DNA of 42,603 nucleotides from Thermoleophilia bacterium (GCA_025929425.1 JAICME010000007.1:1-42603), one strand, 5' to 3'; positions 16,641 to 25,239 are shown, counted from the stretch's first letter. Made by a program: numbers and translations. The notes: generated by a model not told the origin, from the letters alone.

Positions 16641-17293
16641 ACGTGATCGCACCCCCACCCACGACGCAGCCTCAGCCGGATGAGCTTGAGGCTCTGATCA
16701 AGGAGGCCCGCGAGCGACAGCTACGGCGGCGTCTCCTCGGTGCGGCAGCTGTCGCGATCGTGGCTGCGATCGGCCTCGGCGCCTATGCGCTCCTCATCGG
16801 CGGCAACCCCGGCAACCTGGCCCAGGGGCCGGCGAACGCGGGTCGCGCAAGTGGTCCGCTTTGTCGCGCATCGCAGCTCTCCGCCGTCGTCGCCCTGCAA
16901 GGAGCCACCCAGTCGATGCTGGGCGGAGCGACTATCACGAACACGAGCCGTGCAACATGCTCGCTTCCCGCTGGGCAACCGCGCCTTCGCCTCAGCTGGG
17001 GTAACAGGCCAATGGGCGTCCGAGAGCAGCGGTGGCCCTACAAGCCGAGCCTTTTCCGGACGCCCGCCCACGTGCTGGCGGCGGGCGACAAGGCCGCGAT
17101 CTATCTGCAGTGGTGGAGTTGGTGCAGCAAGGTCAGCGGCGGCTCGATGCGGTCGAACCTCAGATTCGAGCTGACCTTCAACGGCGGCCTGGAGGTCCCC
17201 GCGTCACTCGGACCGACGATCGGCATGCCGCTCTGCGTCTTCCCATCACGTGGCTCATACATCTATGTCAGCGCTCCCTACCAGTCGCAGTAG
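16637..17293 (+). CDS. Membrane-anchored DUF4232-like protein
   Basis: From GTG 16637 this is a 218-residue protein: cytoplasmic DELEALIKEARERQLRRR, a transmembrane helix (33-53), and an exported beta-rich domain beginning GPLCRASQLSAVVALQGATQ and ending with GMPLCVF. That beginning, with ITNTSRATCSLPAG, resembles the DUF4232 beta-sandwich of actinobacterial secreted proteins. Four cysteines could form two disulfides. The DNA for its first 20 codons is nearly a repeat of the start of the preceding gene (compare 16679-16730 with 15303-15352), so the anchor was duplicated and joined to a different domain. It overlaps the upstream stop by 4 bp. Confidence 0.78.
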   Translation: MNVIAPPPTTQPQPDELEALIKEARERQLRRRLLGAAAVAIVAAIGLGAYALLIGGNPGNLAQGPANAGRASGPLCRASQLSAVVALQGATQSMLGGATITNTSRATCSLPAGQPRLRLSWGNRPMGVREQRWPYKPSLFRTPAHVLAAGDKAAIYLQWWSWCSKVSGGSMRSNLRFELTFNGGLEVPASLGPTIGMPLCVFPSRGSYIYVSAPYQSQ

Positions 17294-17297
17294 CAGC

Positions 17298-18377
17298 ATG
17301 TCTACACAAGCTCCCCAGCTGCCGTTTGCTCTCGACCCGCTGATCGCGGAGGCGAAGCGGCGGGCGCGGCAGAGGCGGGTGGTCGTCGTTGCGGCGGCAC
17401 TTGTGATTGCGGGCTGCATCGCGGGCACAACGCTCGCGCTGCGCTCGGTGGGCGGGGGCAACGAGGCTCTACATCGCTACACGTTTAGCGTTGAGAGCGT
17501 TAACTCAAGCCGAATGGTCAATGAAGTGAAATACGTATCGATTCTCTCCCCTGTAGCGCTCTCAAAGAGAAACCTGACTCGTACTCCGCTGTTCAACATC
17601 ACGGGAGCATTTCACCTGGTCGGGAAGCGCGCCCAGGGATCAGTGGTCTGTTCATTCACGAAGACGATCACGGGCTCGACCACGTTCCCGAACGCAGACG
17701 GCAAGACAGTAACGGTCAGGGTCTACGGACGAACGTCGCCAGCGCTTGCCGCACGCACGTGTAGGGCGTTCGAGACATTCTCGCTCAGCTGGCTGGACTA
17801 CGAGAAGGCGCACGGTTACGGCGCCTCCAACGCAGGACTCGGTCCCTTCAACGGGATCAGCGCCGCACAGCGAGCGAAGAGCAGCGCCGACGTCCTCCCC
17901 TCTGGAGTCCTCGCACAGGTCAAGCAGATGAACACGCAAAGCGCCAACCCATCTAGCGCCGGCGTCGAACCCTGGCGACTTCTGCCGGACACCGCGCGTG
18001 TTCTCGGAAAGGCGCCCGATGGTTTCACTCTCTACGGGCTGACCGACACCCGCGGTGACCTTTGCGTCTTCGGCGCGGCAGGCGGCGGTTGCGGCCCTCC
18101 GCTCAGCAAATCGCACCCGATCACGATGGGCATGGCCAACGCCTCCCCGACGACCGGCGGCACCTTCATCGTCAGCGGCGTCGCTATGGACGGCGTCACC
18201 TCCGTCTCGTTCACGGTGTGGGGCAAGGATGTGACGGTGCCGGTCGAGAACAACGTCTACCTGTTCAAGGAACCGAACACGACCGCACACGGGACCAGAT
18301 GCGTCGTCGCCCACTTCGCCGACGGGACGAGAGTCACCCCCTTCCCGGAGGTCTCGTGCCCTTCAGGCGGTCGCTAG
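17298..18377 (+). CDS. Membrane-anchored protein of unknown function
   Basis: From ATG 17298 this is a 359-residue protein: cytoplasmic DPLIAEAKRRARQRR, a transmembrane helix (about 28-48), and an exported region of 310 residues. The exported part has a central PNADGKTVTVRVYGRTSPALAAR stretch and a C-terminal part with FTLYGLTDTRGDLCVFGAAGGGCG, VSGVAMDGVTSVSFTVWGKDV and VVAHFADGTRV. The last elements recur in the proteins at 10020 and 19086 (..FDDGT.. / ..LHFQDGT..), so these exported domains share a fold. It lies 4 bp after the DUF4232-like gene and ends the operon. The 181 bp after it carry only the promoter of the next sigma gene. Confidence 0.72.
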   Translation: MSTQAPQLPFALDPLIAEAKRRARQRRVVVVAAALVIAGCIAGTTLALRSVGGGNEALHRYTFSVESVNSSRMVNEVKYVSILSPVALSKRNLTRTPLFNITGAFHLVGKRAQGSVVCSFTKTITGSTTFPNADGKTVTVRVYGRTSPALAARTCRAFETFSLSWLDYEKAHGYGASNAGLGPFNGISAAQRAKSSADVLPSGVLAQVKQMNTQSANPSSAGVEPWRLLPDTARVLGKAPDGFTLYGLTDTRGDLCVFGAAGGGCGPPLSKSHPITMGMANASPTTGGTFIVSGVAMDGVTSVSFTVWGKDVTVPVENNVYLFKEPNTTAHGTRCVVAHFADGTRVTPFPEVSCPSGGR

Positions 18378-18523
18378 CAGGAAACCGAACACCGCAGCTG
18401 GAGCAGCCGCCGGTACGCCAAACAACAGCACAGGTCCGCCTAGGCAACGCTCGCTCGGGCCGGTGCTCCGGAAAGACATCTGGAGGCGGAGAAAGAACCT
18501 GCGCGCCGGACACCACGAGCAAG

Positions 18524-18549
18524 TAACGATTCTCGGGGCGTCGGCCGTC
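18524..18549 (+). promoter_or_regulatory. Variant island promoter before the sigma gene at 18559
   Basis: TAAC (18524-18527), 18 bp, CGTC (18546-18549), then the GTG 13 nt after the first base of CGTC. This is the spacing of the island element GGAC-N18-CGTA (22 nt from first base to first base) with changes in both boxes. It also fits the general AAC...CGTC form of ECF promoters. Confidence 0.4.
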
Positions 18550-18558
18550 TAAGCTGTT

Positions 18559-19089
18559 GTGGGAGCTTCCGATAGCGACCTCGTAAGAGAGATCGAGCGG
18601 ATCTACCGTGATCGCTACACAGCGATGTGTCGTCTCGCGACGGCGGTCACCGGGCGAGTCGAAACGGCGCGTGAAGCGGTCCAGGATGGTTTCGCTCTCG
18701 CGCTGGCACGCCGGGGGGATTTCCGGGGAGAAGGCTCGCTGGAAGGGTGGATAGGGCGGATTGTGGTGCGGGCAGCGCTCGACACGCGGCGTCGGCCTGC
18801 GCCCGACCCCATCCCGCTCGACGAACCTGGTCGCGAGGCGTTGCTGTGGGCACCTGAACTTCCGCACGCGGATCGCGATCCGGTGCTAGTTGCTGCCGTT
18901 GAAGGCTTGCCGCGTCGCCAGCGACAGGTTGTCTTTCTCCGGTACTTCGCTGATCTCAGTCACGCCCAGGTGGCGGAGTTGCTTGGGATCTCGCCTAACA
19001 CGGTTTCGGCCCTGCTCCACCAGGCCCGAACGGCGCTCGCTCGGCGGCTCGAAGATGAGGACGCACACGCACAGGAGGTGCAGAGATGA
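18559..19089 (+). CDS. ECF RNA polymerase sigma factor (3 of 6)
   Basis: This 176-residue protein has region 2 (IYRDRYTAMCRLATAVTG, AVQDGFALALARRGDFRGEG, LEGWIGRIVVRAALDTRRR) and region 4 (AVEGLPRRQRQVVFLRYFADLSHAQVAELLGISPNTVSALL across its helix-turn-helix). It is most like sigma 1 of the island (RGEGxLExW, VFLRYxADL). It is coupled by ATGA to the membrane protein gene that follows. The GTG start lacks a ribosome binding site, in keeping with a very short leader. Confidence 0.92.
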   Translation: MGASDSDLVREIERIYRDRYTAMCRLATAVTGRVETAREAVQDGFALALARRGDFRGEGSLEGWIGRIVVRAALDTRRRPAPDPIPLDEPGREALLWAPELPHADRDPVLVAAVEGLPRRQRQVVFLRYFADLSHAQVAELLGISPNTVSALLHQARTALARRLEDEDAHAQEVQR

Positions 19090-19937
19090 CGGACAGCCTC
19101 GACCAAACGATGAGCGAACGCTTCGCTCTCCAACACGACGAGCTACCTCTGCCTGACTTCGCGGACGTGCTAGGCCGGGCCACCCGACTCTCACCCCTCT
19201 CCGAGCCCCGCCCTCACGCTGAACATGGCTTCCGCAGGCTCAGCCGGCTGCGGTCCTGGCGTCGACGCAGCGTTGTGCTCGTCGCGGTTGCGGCGCTCGC
19301 CGCCGTCGGCGCAGCCTCGGCGGTCGCCTATCACTACCTCGGCCCATCGCCCGGCTTCAGCGGAGGCTTGTCCTCGCTGAACAACTTGCCTCAGGCTTCC
19401 TGGCCTTCGAGCCTGCCAAGAGACGCACTTGACCACGCCGCCGCTGCAACTGACCTCACAGGAGCCGAGGCCGCGCAACGACTGCGCCTCGTTCAGACCG
19501 GGCTATCGCTCGGCCAAGAAGCAAGGGGGAACATCAGCCTCTACGCCTTCCAGGGCAACTCCAACACTGGCTGCCTCTTCATCACCGGCCCCGACTCCGG
19601 TGGCATCTGCCTCCCCACGCAGATGACCAGCAACCCGGCGCTCGACAGCATTGCCTGGGCTGCCGGAGGCGGCAACTCGATCCACACGCCCGGCCCCTTG
19701 GCGGTCTACGGCCTCGTGGCCGACAACATCCGCGACGTCGAGGCCGACGTCAGCGGAACGACTCGCAGCATCCCGATCGTGAACAACTCGTTCTACGCCG
19801 ACTACGACGGGATCACGAGCAAGGACTCGATCAAACTGATCGTCCGATTCGATGACGGAACTACCAGGACATTCACCGCACCGAATCCCTATGGAGACAA
19901 CGGACCAGTCAAGATCTTGCCCTACACGCCAGCCTAG
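19086..19937 (+). CDS. Single-pass membrane protein, sigma-factor partner
   Basis: This 283-residue protein has a cytoplasmic N-terminus of 60 residues (MSERFALQHDELPLPDFADVLGRA), a transmembrane helix (about 62-84) and an exported domain with a cysteine pair (TGCLFITGPDSGGICLPT) and VYGLVADNIRDVEADVSGTT followed by VRFDDGTTRTF. The last elements match the C-terminal parts of 17298-18377 and 10020-11261. There is no zinc anti-sigma motif. It begins inside the stop of the sigma gene, so a regulatory pair is inferred. The N-terminal pattern PLPDFADVL..A is of the kind seen in other sigma-coupled membrane proteins. Confidence 0.75.
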   Translation: MTDSLDQTMSERFALQHDELPLPDFADVLGRATRLSPLSEPRPHAEHGFRRLSRLRSWRRRSVVLVAVAALAAVGAASAVAYHYLGPSPGFSGGLSSLNNLPQASWPSSLPRDALDHAAAATDLTGAEAAQRLRLVQTGLSLGQEARGNISLYAFQGNSNTGCLFITGPDSGGICLPTQMTSNPALDSIAWAAGGGNSIHTPGPLAVYGLVADNIRDVEADVSGTTRSIPIVNNSFYADYDGITSKDSIKLIVRFDDGTTRTFTAPNPYGDNGPVKILPYTPA

Positions 19938-19978
19938 ATACCGAACCCGCCCGCTAAGACCGCTCCCTAGCCGCCAAA

Positions 19979-19992
19979 GCCGGTCCACCGGC
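19979..19992. terminator. Weak hairpin between convergent genes
   Basis: GCCGG-TCCA-CCGGC forms a 5-bp stem with a 4-base loop in the 158-bp gap between the convergent genes ending at 19937 and 20096. There is no T run on either side, so it could only be a weak, factor-assisted terminator. Confidence 0.2.
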
Positions 19993-20095
19993 CGGCCTCC
20001 GTCGTCAGTCGAGGGTGAACGGGTGAGGTGCTCCGTGGCTTGCCGCGTCGAACGGTCGGAACCACTCGTTGAACTTGAGACCGACCACAGCGTGC

Positions 20096-21052
20096 TCAGT
20101 CGAGGTGAGCGAGCACGGCCGTGCGGAGGGTTCGAGAATCGATGCGGATCACGGTGTAGCCGGGCGCGGTTCGGCTGAGGGGAACGATCACTGTTGCGAC
20201 CCAGATGACTTGGGGCTTGACGATGAGTGCGTCGGCGCTGCCGGGGATGTCGATGTGTCCGGTGCGACGGCCGCTGCGTTGATCGATGCGGACGAGTGTG
20301 GTGTGTGCGCCGCTGTTGCTGAGTGCCCAGAGGGCGCCGTCGCCGGCCGCGAGGTCGTGCTGGAAGCCACTGAGGCGTAGTTGGCCGGTGTGGAGGGTGC
20401 GGGTTCTGCCGGTGCGCTCGTCGATCCGGACGATGCTGCGGCCTTGGGGAAGCCAGACCGCGCCGGCGCCGGTCGTGAGATCGCCGAGGCGGGCTCGCAG
20501 GACGTGGTGGATGCGTCCGCCGGGGTCGATGTGGAGGAGCCGGTGGTCGGTGGAGATCCAGCAGCCGGTGGCGTCGGCGGCGATGCGACCGGCGTCGGGA
20601 ATGCTCCAGCTACGGCTCAGCTGGCCGGCTAGGCTGAAGCGGGCGATCCGCGTCCGGACCGGCGCGGTGGTTGAGCCGATGAGCACCCAAACGCCGCCAG
20701 CCCCGGCTGCGACGTACTGGACGGAGTGATTGGCCTTGCGCCAGAGCACGCGCGTCTTGCGGGTGCGCTCGTCGATGCGGGTGAGTGTGCCGTCGAGGTA
20801 GCCGTTCTCGACGCTCGCGACCCAGACTGCGCCGCCGGCCATGGCGACGCTGAGGGGATAGGCGGCGCCGACGAGCTGCGGGCTGGCGAGCAGGCGGCCG
20901 GTGCGAGCGTCGAACTCGCGCACGCCCGGCTCGCCGACGAACCAGACGCGGCCGTTGCCCGCAGCAAGGTCGAGGAAGTCGCCGCCCGCCCGGGCCGGCG
21001 AGGCGACGAGCAGCAGGGCGGCCGTCGCGAGCAGACCGACCGCGAACTTCAC
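20096..21052 (-). CDS. Secreted Vgb-like beta-propeller protein
   Basis: This 318-residue protein starts with a clear signal peptide (FAVGLLATAALLLVASPARAGG, cleavage after ARA). It then has repeats of the form GNGRVWFVGEPGVREFDARTGR, GGAVWVASVENG, GGVWVLIGST, GAVWLPQGRSIVRIDERTGRT and GALWALSNSG, about 40-45 residues apart. This is the G-x-x-W-V/L pattern of YVTN/Vgb-type propellers. No Vgb lyase catalytic histidine can be assigned. The GTG start overlaps the stop of the upstream propeller gene (GTGA), so both come from the promoter at 22173-22198. Confidence 0.8.
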   Translation of the reverse strand: MKFAVGLLATAALLLVASPARAGGDFLDLAAGNGRVWFVGEPGVREFDARTGRLLASPQLVGAAYPLSVAMAGGAVWVASVENGYLDGTLTRIDERTRKTRVLWRKANHSVQYVAAGAGGVWVLIGSTTAPVRTRIARFSLAGQLSRSWSIPDAGRIAADATGCWISTDHRLLHIDPGGRIHHVLRARLGDLTTGAGAVWLPQGRSIVRIDERTGRTRTLHTGQLRLSGFQHDLAAGDGALWALSNSGAHTTLVRIDQRSGRRTGHIDIPGSADALIVKPQVIWVATVIVPLSRTAPGYTVIRIDSRTLRTAVLAHLD

Positions 21053-22164
21053 GTGCTCGCGAGCCGACGCGGGGCGCCGCCGCGGGTGACCGTCCAGACG
21101 AACCCGTCGGCGACGGCGAGCCGAACGCCGACAGGGACAGGCAGCCGTTGGAGGATCCTGCCGCTGGCGGGGTCGATCCGCTCGAGCAGCCTGCCCTCAA
21201 CGCGTCCGACCCAGAGCGAGCCGGCGCCGTAGGCGGCCACGAGCTGTCCGGCCGGAAGGGGGGTGATTCCTTGCACGCGGTTGTGAGCCGTGTTGATGCG
21301 GGCCAGGCCGTTGCGATTCGTAAGCGTGCCGCTGCTCGTCCACTCGCCCAGCGCGAGTAGGCGCTTTCCTGCCGGCAGGAGTTGCCCCAGATCGAGACGG
21401 CCGCGGGCGGGGCCGATCGGGATTCGTGCCACGACGCGGTTGGTGTGGCTGTCGACCCGGTAGAGGCCGAGCATGCTCTCGCTCAACCAGACGGCCCCGG
21501 GTGCGGTCGCGATCGTCTGGAAGGCTTCCGGGGGGAGGCGCAGCATTCCGGTCAGCCGTCGCAGGCGCGCATCGGCTCTCGCGAGCGCGCCGCGATCGGT
21601 GGCGACCCAGACGCTGCCCTCACCGACGACGACCGCCTCCGGAAGGAAGGCCTTGCTGCGATAGCTGGAGGTGACGATGGAGAACGGAAGTTTCAGGTGC
21701 AGCGTCTTCGTCAGGCGTAGCGTCTGCCGCTCGAGCCGGCGCACGCTGCCCCGTTCGAAGTCGGTCACATAGATCCCCTCGGGACCGACAGCGATCGCGC
21801 CGGGGTGCGCAAGCTTCACTGAGTCGATCACCTTGTTCGTGCGCGGGTCGATCTCGATCACTCGGCCGACACTCCGCTTCGCTTCGCCTGAGCATCCGTG
21901 GTCGCAGGTCAGCAGCCAAAGCAAGCCGTGGGCGGAAAGGAGCTGAAGCGGCGCACCGCTCAAGCGCGGCCGACTAGCCACCGCTGCGCTCTCCGATCCT
22001 GCTACTCCGACCAGAACGACGGTCAGCAGGAGGCAGGCGACGATCCCGCCGCGTCGCAACAGCGATTGCCACTGTGTCCGCGCGCCGCGAAGGGCAGGCT
22101 GACGGCGCGGACGGCCAGTCGACAGCAGGGGCAGAGCGAGACGCCCGACGGTCGCAACACGCAT
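21049..22164 (-). CDS. Secreted or anchored Vgb-like beta-propeller protein
   Basis: From ATG 22164 this is a 371-residue protein. A basic N-terminus (about 38 residues) precedes a hydrophobic helix (GIVACLLLTVVLVGVAG) that may be a long signal peptide or an anchor. The exported part has propeller repeats: GLLWLLTCDHGCSG, GRVIEIDPRTNKVIDSVKL, EGIYVTDFERGSV, GSVWVATDRGAL, GAVWLSESMLGLYRVDSHTNRV and GSLWVGRVEGRLLERIDPASGR. The frame is open to 23103, but the extra 313 residues are out-of-frame reading of divergent genes. ATG 22164 is set by the promoter element exactly 12 nt upstream. It is co-transcribed with 20096-21052. Confidence 0.8.
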   Translation of the reverse strand: MRVATVGRLALPLLSTGRPRRQPALRGARTQWQSLLRRGGIVACLLLTVVLVGVAGSESAAVASRPRLSGAPLQLLSAHGLLWLLTCDHGCSGEAKRSVGRVIEIDPRTNKVIDSVKLAHPGAIAVGPEGIYVTDFERGSVRRLERQTLRLTKTLHLKLPFSIVTSSYRSKAFLPEAVVVGEGSVWVATDRGALARADARLRRLTGMLRLPPEAFQTIATAPGAVWLSESMLGLYRVDSHTNRVVARIPIGPARGRLDLGQLLPAGKRLLALGEWTSSGTLTNRNGLARINTAHNRVQGITPLPAGQLVAAYGAGSLWVGRVEGRLLERIDPASGRILQRLPVPVGVRLAVADGFVWTVTRGGAPRRLAST

Positions 22165-22172
22165 TCTCTCTC

Positions 22173-22198
22173 TACGGGGGAACGCCCGCAGCCAGTCC
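22173..22198 (-). promoter_or_regulatory. Island promoter GGAC-N18-CGTA before propeller gene 22164
   Basis: On the minus strand GGAC (22198-22195), 18 bp, CGTA (22176-22173), and the ATG 12 nt after the first base of CGTA. It is one of four exact copies in the island, all before propeller genes. There is no ribosome binding site between it and the start. Confidence 0.65.
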
Positions 22199-22247
22199 CG
22201 GCACTTGGCTGGGAACTTTTCAGCCTGCCGTCGACAATACGGTTGTA

Positions 22248-22838
22248 GTGAGTGCGCGGGCTGGCTCGGGGGCGGTGGAAGACGCGGTCGTGATTTCGCG
22301 TTCTGTGCGGATGCCGCAGGCCTTCGAGGCGATTTTCGACCGGCACTTCGACGCGGTGCACGGGTATCTGGCCCGGCGTGCCGGTCGCGAGCGTGCGGAC
22401 GATCTTGCGTCGCAGACGTTCGTGGTGGCGTTTGCGCGGCGGGCCACATTCCGGTCTGACGCCTCCGATGCGCGGCCGTGGCTGTTGGGGATCGCGACCA
22501 ACCTCTTGTCGAACGACCGGCGTGCCGAGCGGCGGCTGCTGGAGACGTTGTCGCGGGTTCGCGGCGACGCGCGGGTAGCAGTCGTTCAGGTCGGCTCGGT
22601 AGGCGAGTCGGATCGTGATGTGGCGGCCGCCTTGGCGGGGCTCGATCCTGCGCAGCGCGACGTGCTGCTGTTGCACGCCTGGGGCGAGCTCTCCTATGAG
22701 GAGATCGCCGACGTGCTCGGGATACCGCTCGGAACCGTGCGCTCGAGGCTCTCGCGCGCTCGCGCGAGCTTGCAGGCCGAGCTCGAGACGGTGGACGCAG
22801 CCCCTCCAATAGCCCGAACACAGCGGGAGGTCTGGTGA
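22248..22838 (+). CDS. ECF RNA polymerase sigma factor (4 of 6)
   Basis: The protein is 196 residues from GTG 22248, or 175 from ATG 22311 (MPQAFEAIFDRHFDAV, a more typical ECF start). Region 2 has FDRHFDAVHGYLARR, LASQTFVVAFARR, ARPWLLGIATNLLSNDRR; region 4 has LDPAQRDVLLLHAWGELSYEEIADVLGIPLGTV and a helix-turn-helix. The family is that usually linked to CU044_5270 proteins, and such a gene follows with a GTGA overlap. GGAACTT at 22212-22218 looks like an ECF -35, but no matching -10 lies at the right distance. The start is uncertain; the frame runs open to 22074 into the divergent gene. Confidence 0.88.
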   Translation: MSARAGSGAVEDAVVISRSVRMPQAFEAIFDRHFDAVHGYLARRAGRERADDLASQTFVVAFARRATFRSDASDARPWLLGIATNLLSNDRRAERRLLETLSRVRGDARVAVVQVGSVGESDRDVAAALAGLDPAQRDVLLLHAWGELSYEEIADVLGIPLGTVRSRLSRARASLQAELETVDAAPPIARTQREVW

Positions 22839-23917
22839 TCGACGAGCTACAGCGAGTGAAGGAGTTTCGCATCTCAGAGCCAGCGCCCAGCGAGGCGGCG
22901 CGGAATGCGGCGCGGGCAGCGCTGGTCCGCGCGATCGCGGAGGGGAACACCCAGTCCCGTCCGGGGAGGCGTTGGCGCGTTCCCCGTTTGCGGGCGATGG
23001 CGATCGTGGCAGCCGCGGTGGCCACGGCTGTGGCCCTGCTCGGCGTGTTCGGCTGGGGCGGTTCGCCGGCCGGGCCGTCGCCGGCCGCGGCAGCCGTTCT
23101 CAACCGGCTCGCGCGGCTGATCGCCGCGCAGCCGCTGACGCCGCAGCCCGGCCAGTATCTGTACGTCGAGTCCAGGTCGGACTATCCGAGCTTCAGCGGC
23201 AGCTGTGAGACGCTCGCCGTCGATCATCGCCAGATCTGGATCGGGACGGACGGCTCGGGACTGATACGCGAGAGCAGGGGGCCCGAGCGTTTCAGCTCGG
23301 CGGCCGACCGCGCCGCCTGCCTGCAGGCGGATCCCAAGATGCAGCTGCGGAGCGGCGCTACGAGTAATGACTGGTTCGCACCGCAATGTCTGGCTCTAGG
23401 GCCGACGAACGATTGGAACAGCCTTTCCAGCGACCCGCAGGTGCTGCTCCAGCAGATGCGGCAAATCGACGGCGGGCCAGCGACGCCCGGGGAGGACTTC
23501 GTCCACATCGGCGACTTCCTCCGCGAAACCGACGCCCCACCCGCGGTGCGTGCCACCCTCTACCGAGCCGCCGCGCTGATCCCCGGCATCCAGCTGCTGG
23601 GCACGGTACGCGACCACGACGGGCGGTCGGGCCTCGGCATCGCCTACCCCTCGCAGGGGCCGTACGCCTCGAGCGGATCCAGTTCCGAGTTGATCTTCGA
23701 CCCGCAGACCGGAGAGCTGCTTGGCGAACAAGGCACCGGACCCCAATACTGGGCCGTCTACCTGCGCGAGCAAGTCGTCAGCGCGCTCCCAAGCAAGCCG
23801 CCGGCACCGCTCAAGCCCCCCTGCGTCAACACCGGCGGGACGGTCAAGCAGATACCGGGCGGCTCGATAACAACCGGCGCTGGCCTGAACGCAACCCCGA
23901 CGCCAGCCAACCCCTGA
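22835..23917 (+). CDS. CU044_5270-family membrane protein, sigma-factor partner
   Basis: This 360-residue protein has a cytoplasmic N-terminus (DELQRVKEFRISEPAPSEAARNAARAALVRAI), a transmembrane helix (about 50-70) and a long exported region with AAVLNRLARLIAAQP..QYLYVESRS, VDHRQIWIGTDGSGLIRES, LLQQMRQIDGG and ALIPGIQLLGTVRDHDGRSGLGIAY then LIFDPQTGELLGEQ. These elements in this order are the CU044_5270 family, widespread in actinobacteria after ECF sigma genes. The exported domain recalls lipoprotein-localisation folds. It is GTGA-coupled to sigma 4. The function in the family is not established; membrane-linked control of the sigma factor is inferred. Confidence 0.85.
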   Translation: MIDELQRVKEFRISEPAPSEAARNAARAALVRAIAEGNTQSRPGRRWRVPRLRAMAIVAAAVATAVALLGVFGWGGSPAGPSPAAAAVLNRLARLIAAQPLTPQPGQYLYVESRSDYPSFSGSCETLAVDHRQIWIGTDGSGLIRESRGPERFSSAADRAACLQADPKMQLRSGATSNDWFAPQCLALGPTNDWNSLSSDPQVLLQQMRQIDGGPATPGEDFVHIGDFLRETDAPPAVRATLYRAAALIPGIQLLGTVRDHDGRSGLGIAYPSQGPYASSGSSSELIFDPQTGELLGEQGTGPQYWAVYLREQVVSALPSKPPAPLKPPCVNTGGTVKQIPGGSITTGAGLNATPTPANP

Positions 23918-23989
23918 CGGCGAAGGGAACCGGCCCGGTTCCACCGGCTGCCGCCGACCTGGCGGGAACGCTCGAGGATCGGGTGCGCG

Positions 23990-24015
23990 GGACTTCTCAG
24001 CCGAGGTGCCGCGTA
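23990..24015 (+). promoter_or_regulatory. Island promoter GGAC-N18-CGTA before propeller gene 24023
   Basis: GGAC (23990-23993), 18 bp, CGTA (24012-24015), with GTG 24023 beginning 11 nt after the first base of CGTA. The preceding bases GCGCGG resemble GCGTGG before the copy at 25240. No ribosome binding site follows. Confidence 0.65.
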
Positions 24016-24022
24016 CTGATTT

Positions 24023-25195
24023 GTGATGGGCTCGGCGTTGTTCGCGGCTGTGCTTGCCTCGGCGGTCTTGCCCTCGCACGGGTGCAGGGCACCGCTTCCG
24101 CAGGGACCGGCGGTGCCTGCGGCGATCGTCGTTCGGACAAGCTGCGGCTGGTTTGACGTCAAGCCGAGCGGTCGGGTGCGGCGTCTGCCTCGCAGCCCCG
24201 TCGGGTTCGGCAGGGGCCGAATCGCCGAGGACGGCAGCCGCCACTACGGAGCTGACCTCTTCATCCGCCGCACCCATCCCGGCCGGTTCATCGTCTGGCG
24301 CCTCCGCCGCACACCCGCCGGACGGCTCACCCGCACCGTGATCTGGCATTCGTCCCGCGACTACTACAACACCGGCGGCGACAACGCCTTCGGCCCGCAC
24401 CTGTTCGCTTTCGACGACTACTACCACGGCATCTTCCTCACCGACTTGCGTCATCCGGAGCGGATGGTGATGCGCGGACGCGGGCTCTATCCAATCGGCT
24501 TCACCCGTGGTGGCGACCTCCTGATCTCGATGCGCGGATACTCGATCGCGGTCGTCGCCCCTACCGGCAGGCTGCTTCGCCGCTTCTCCTACAGCGGCCG
24601 CAACTCATTCACCTGGGACGAACACACCGACACGCTCTACTTCGTCCGACCCGACGGGATGCTCGCCGCCGCCCACGGCGCCCACGTACGCCTCATCCGC
24701 CGCCTGACCGGGATCGAGGGCGGGATCTGGTTCACGCCGCCCGGCCTCCTCGTCTTCAACGGACGGCGCAGCGTCACGATCACCGACCTCGACGGAAAGC
24801 TCATCGCCCGAGACCGATGGCCGCGCACAGCGATCGACAACTTCGACTCCGGGCTCAGCGTCTCGCCCGACGGCCGCACCTTCGCCTTCCGCCTATCCAG
24901 CGCCCACCCCGGGGCAAGGCACGGAAAAGCCGTCCTCTACGTCCTCCATGCGGGACAGTCGGAGGCCCGCGCGATCTACCGGCATCAGCTCGGCCCCAGC
25001 GGCTGTGCGGTCGGTGCCAGCATGGAATGGCACGGCCGCTACCTGCTCTACAGCTCCGCCGACGGACAACGCGCGGTCCTCGACACCAGCACCGGTCGCC
25101 AGATCAGCCTGATGCGCCTCCTCCACCGGATCCCGCAGCGTGGCCGCTCTCAGGTCTACGACGTCTTCTGGCGAAGCAACCTCGCGCGCCGCTAG
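24023..25195 (+). CDS. Secreted beta-propeller-like protein
   Basis: This 390-residue protein has a short signal sequence (SALFAAVLASAVLPSHGC, possibly a lipoprotein-like end) and then propeller-type strands: GGDLLISMRGYSIAVVAPTGRLLRRF, TDTLYFVRPDGMLAAAHG, GIWFTPPGLLVFNGRRSVTITDLDGKL, LSVSPDGRTFAFRLS and GRYLLYSSADGQRAVLDTSTGRQISLM. The SPDG...FAF element is shared with the TolB-like proteins. The start could be GTG 24023 or ATG 24026. It carries its own island promoter. No enzyme motif is visible. Confidence 0.75.
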   Translation: MMGSALFAAVLASAVLPSHGCRAPLPQGPAVPAAIVVRTSCGWFDVKPSGRVRRLPRSPVGFGRGRIAEDGSRHYGADLFIRRTHPGRFIVWRLRRTPAGRLTRTVIWHSSRDYYNTGGDNAFGPHLFAFDDYYHGIFLTDLRHPERMVMRGRGLYPIGFTRGGDLLISMRGYSIAVVAPTGRLLRRFSYSGRNSFTWDEHTDTLYFVRPDGMLAAAHGAHVRLIRRLTGIEGGIWFTPPGLLVFNGRRSVTITDLDGKLIARDRWPRTAIDNFDSGLSVSPDGRTFAFRLSSAHPGARHGKAVLYVLHAGQSEARAIYRHQLGPSGCAVGASMEWHGRYLLYSSADGQRAVLDTSTGRQISLMRLLHRIPQRGRSQVYDVFWRSNLARR

Positions 25196-25239
25196 GCGCG
25201 CCGTCTCGACGCCCGCCGATCGACGGGCCAGGACGCGTG

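Noticed and set aside
22212-22239. GGAACTT before sigma 4 as a further copy of the island promoter
   Set aside because: At the required 22-nt offset the sequence is ACAA, not YGTA, and the start codon itself is uncertain.
22165-23103. The propeller frame at 21049 stays open for 313 more codons, suggesting a 684-residue protein
   Set aside because: The extra part is arginine/alanine/proline-rich, overlaps the sigma and CU044_5270 genes on the other strand, and the promoter element fixes the start at 22164.
23927-23942. GAACCGGCCCGGTTC hairpin as a terminator after 22835-23917
   Set aside because: The stem is only 5 bp and no T run follows; it is too weak to list.
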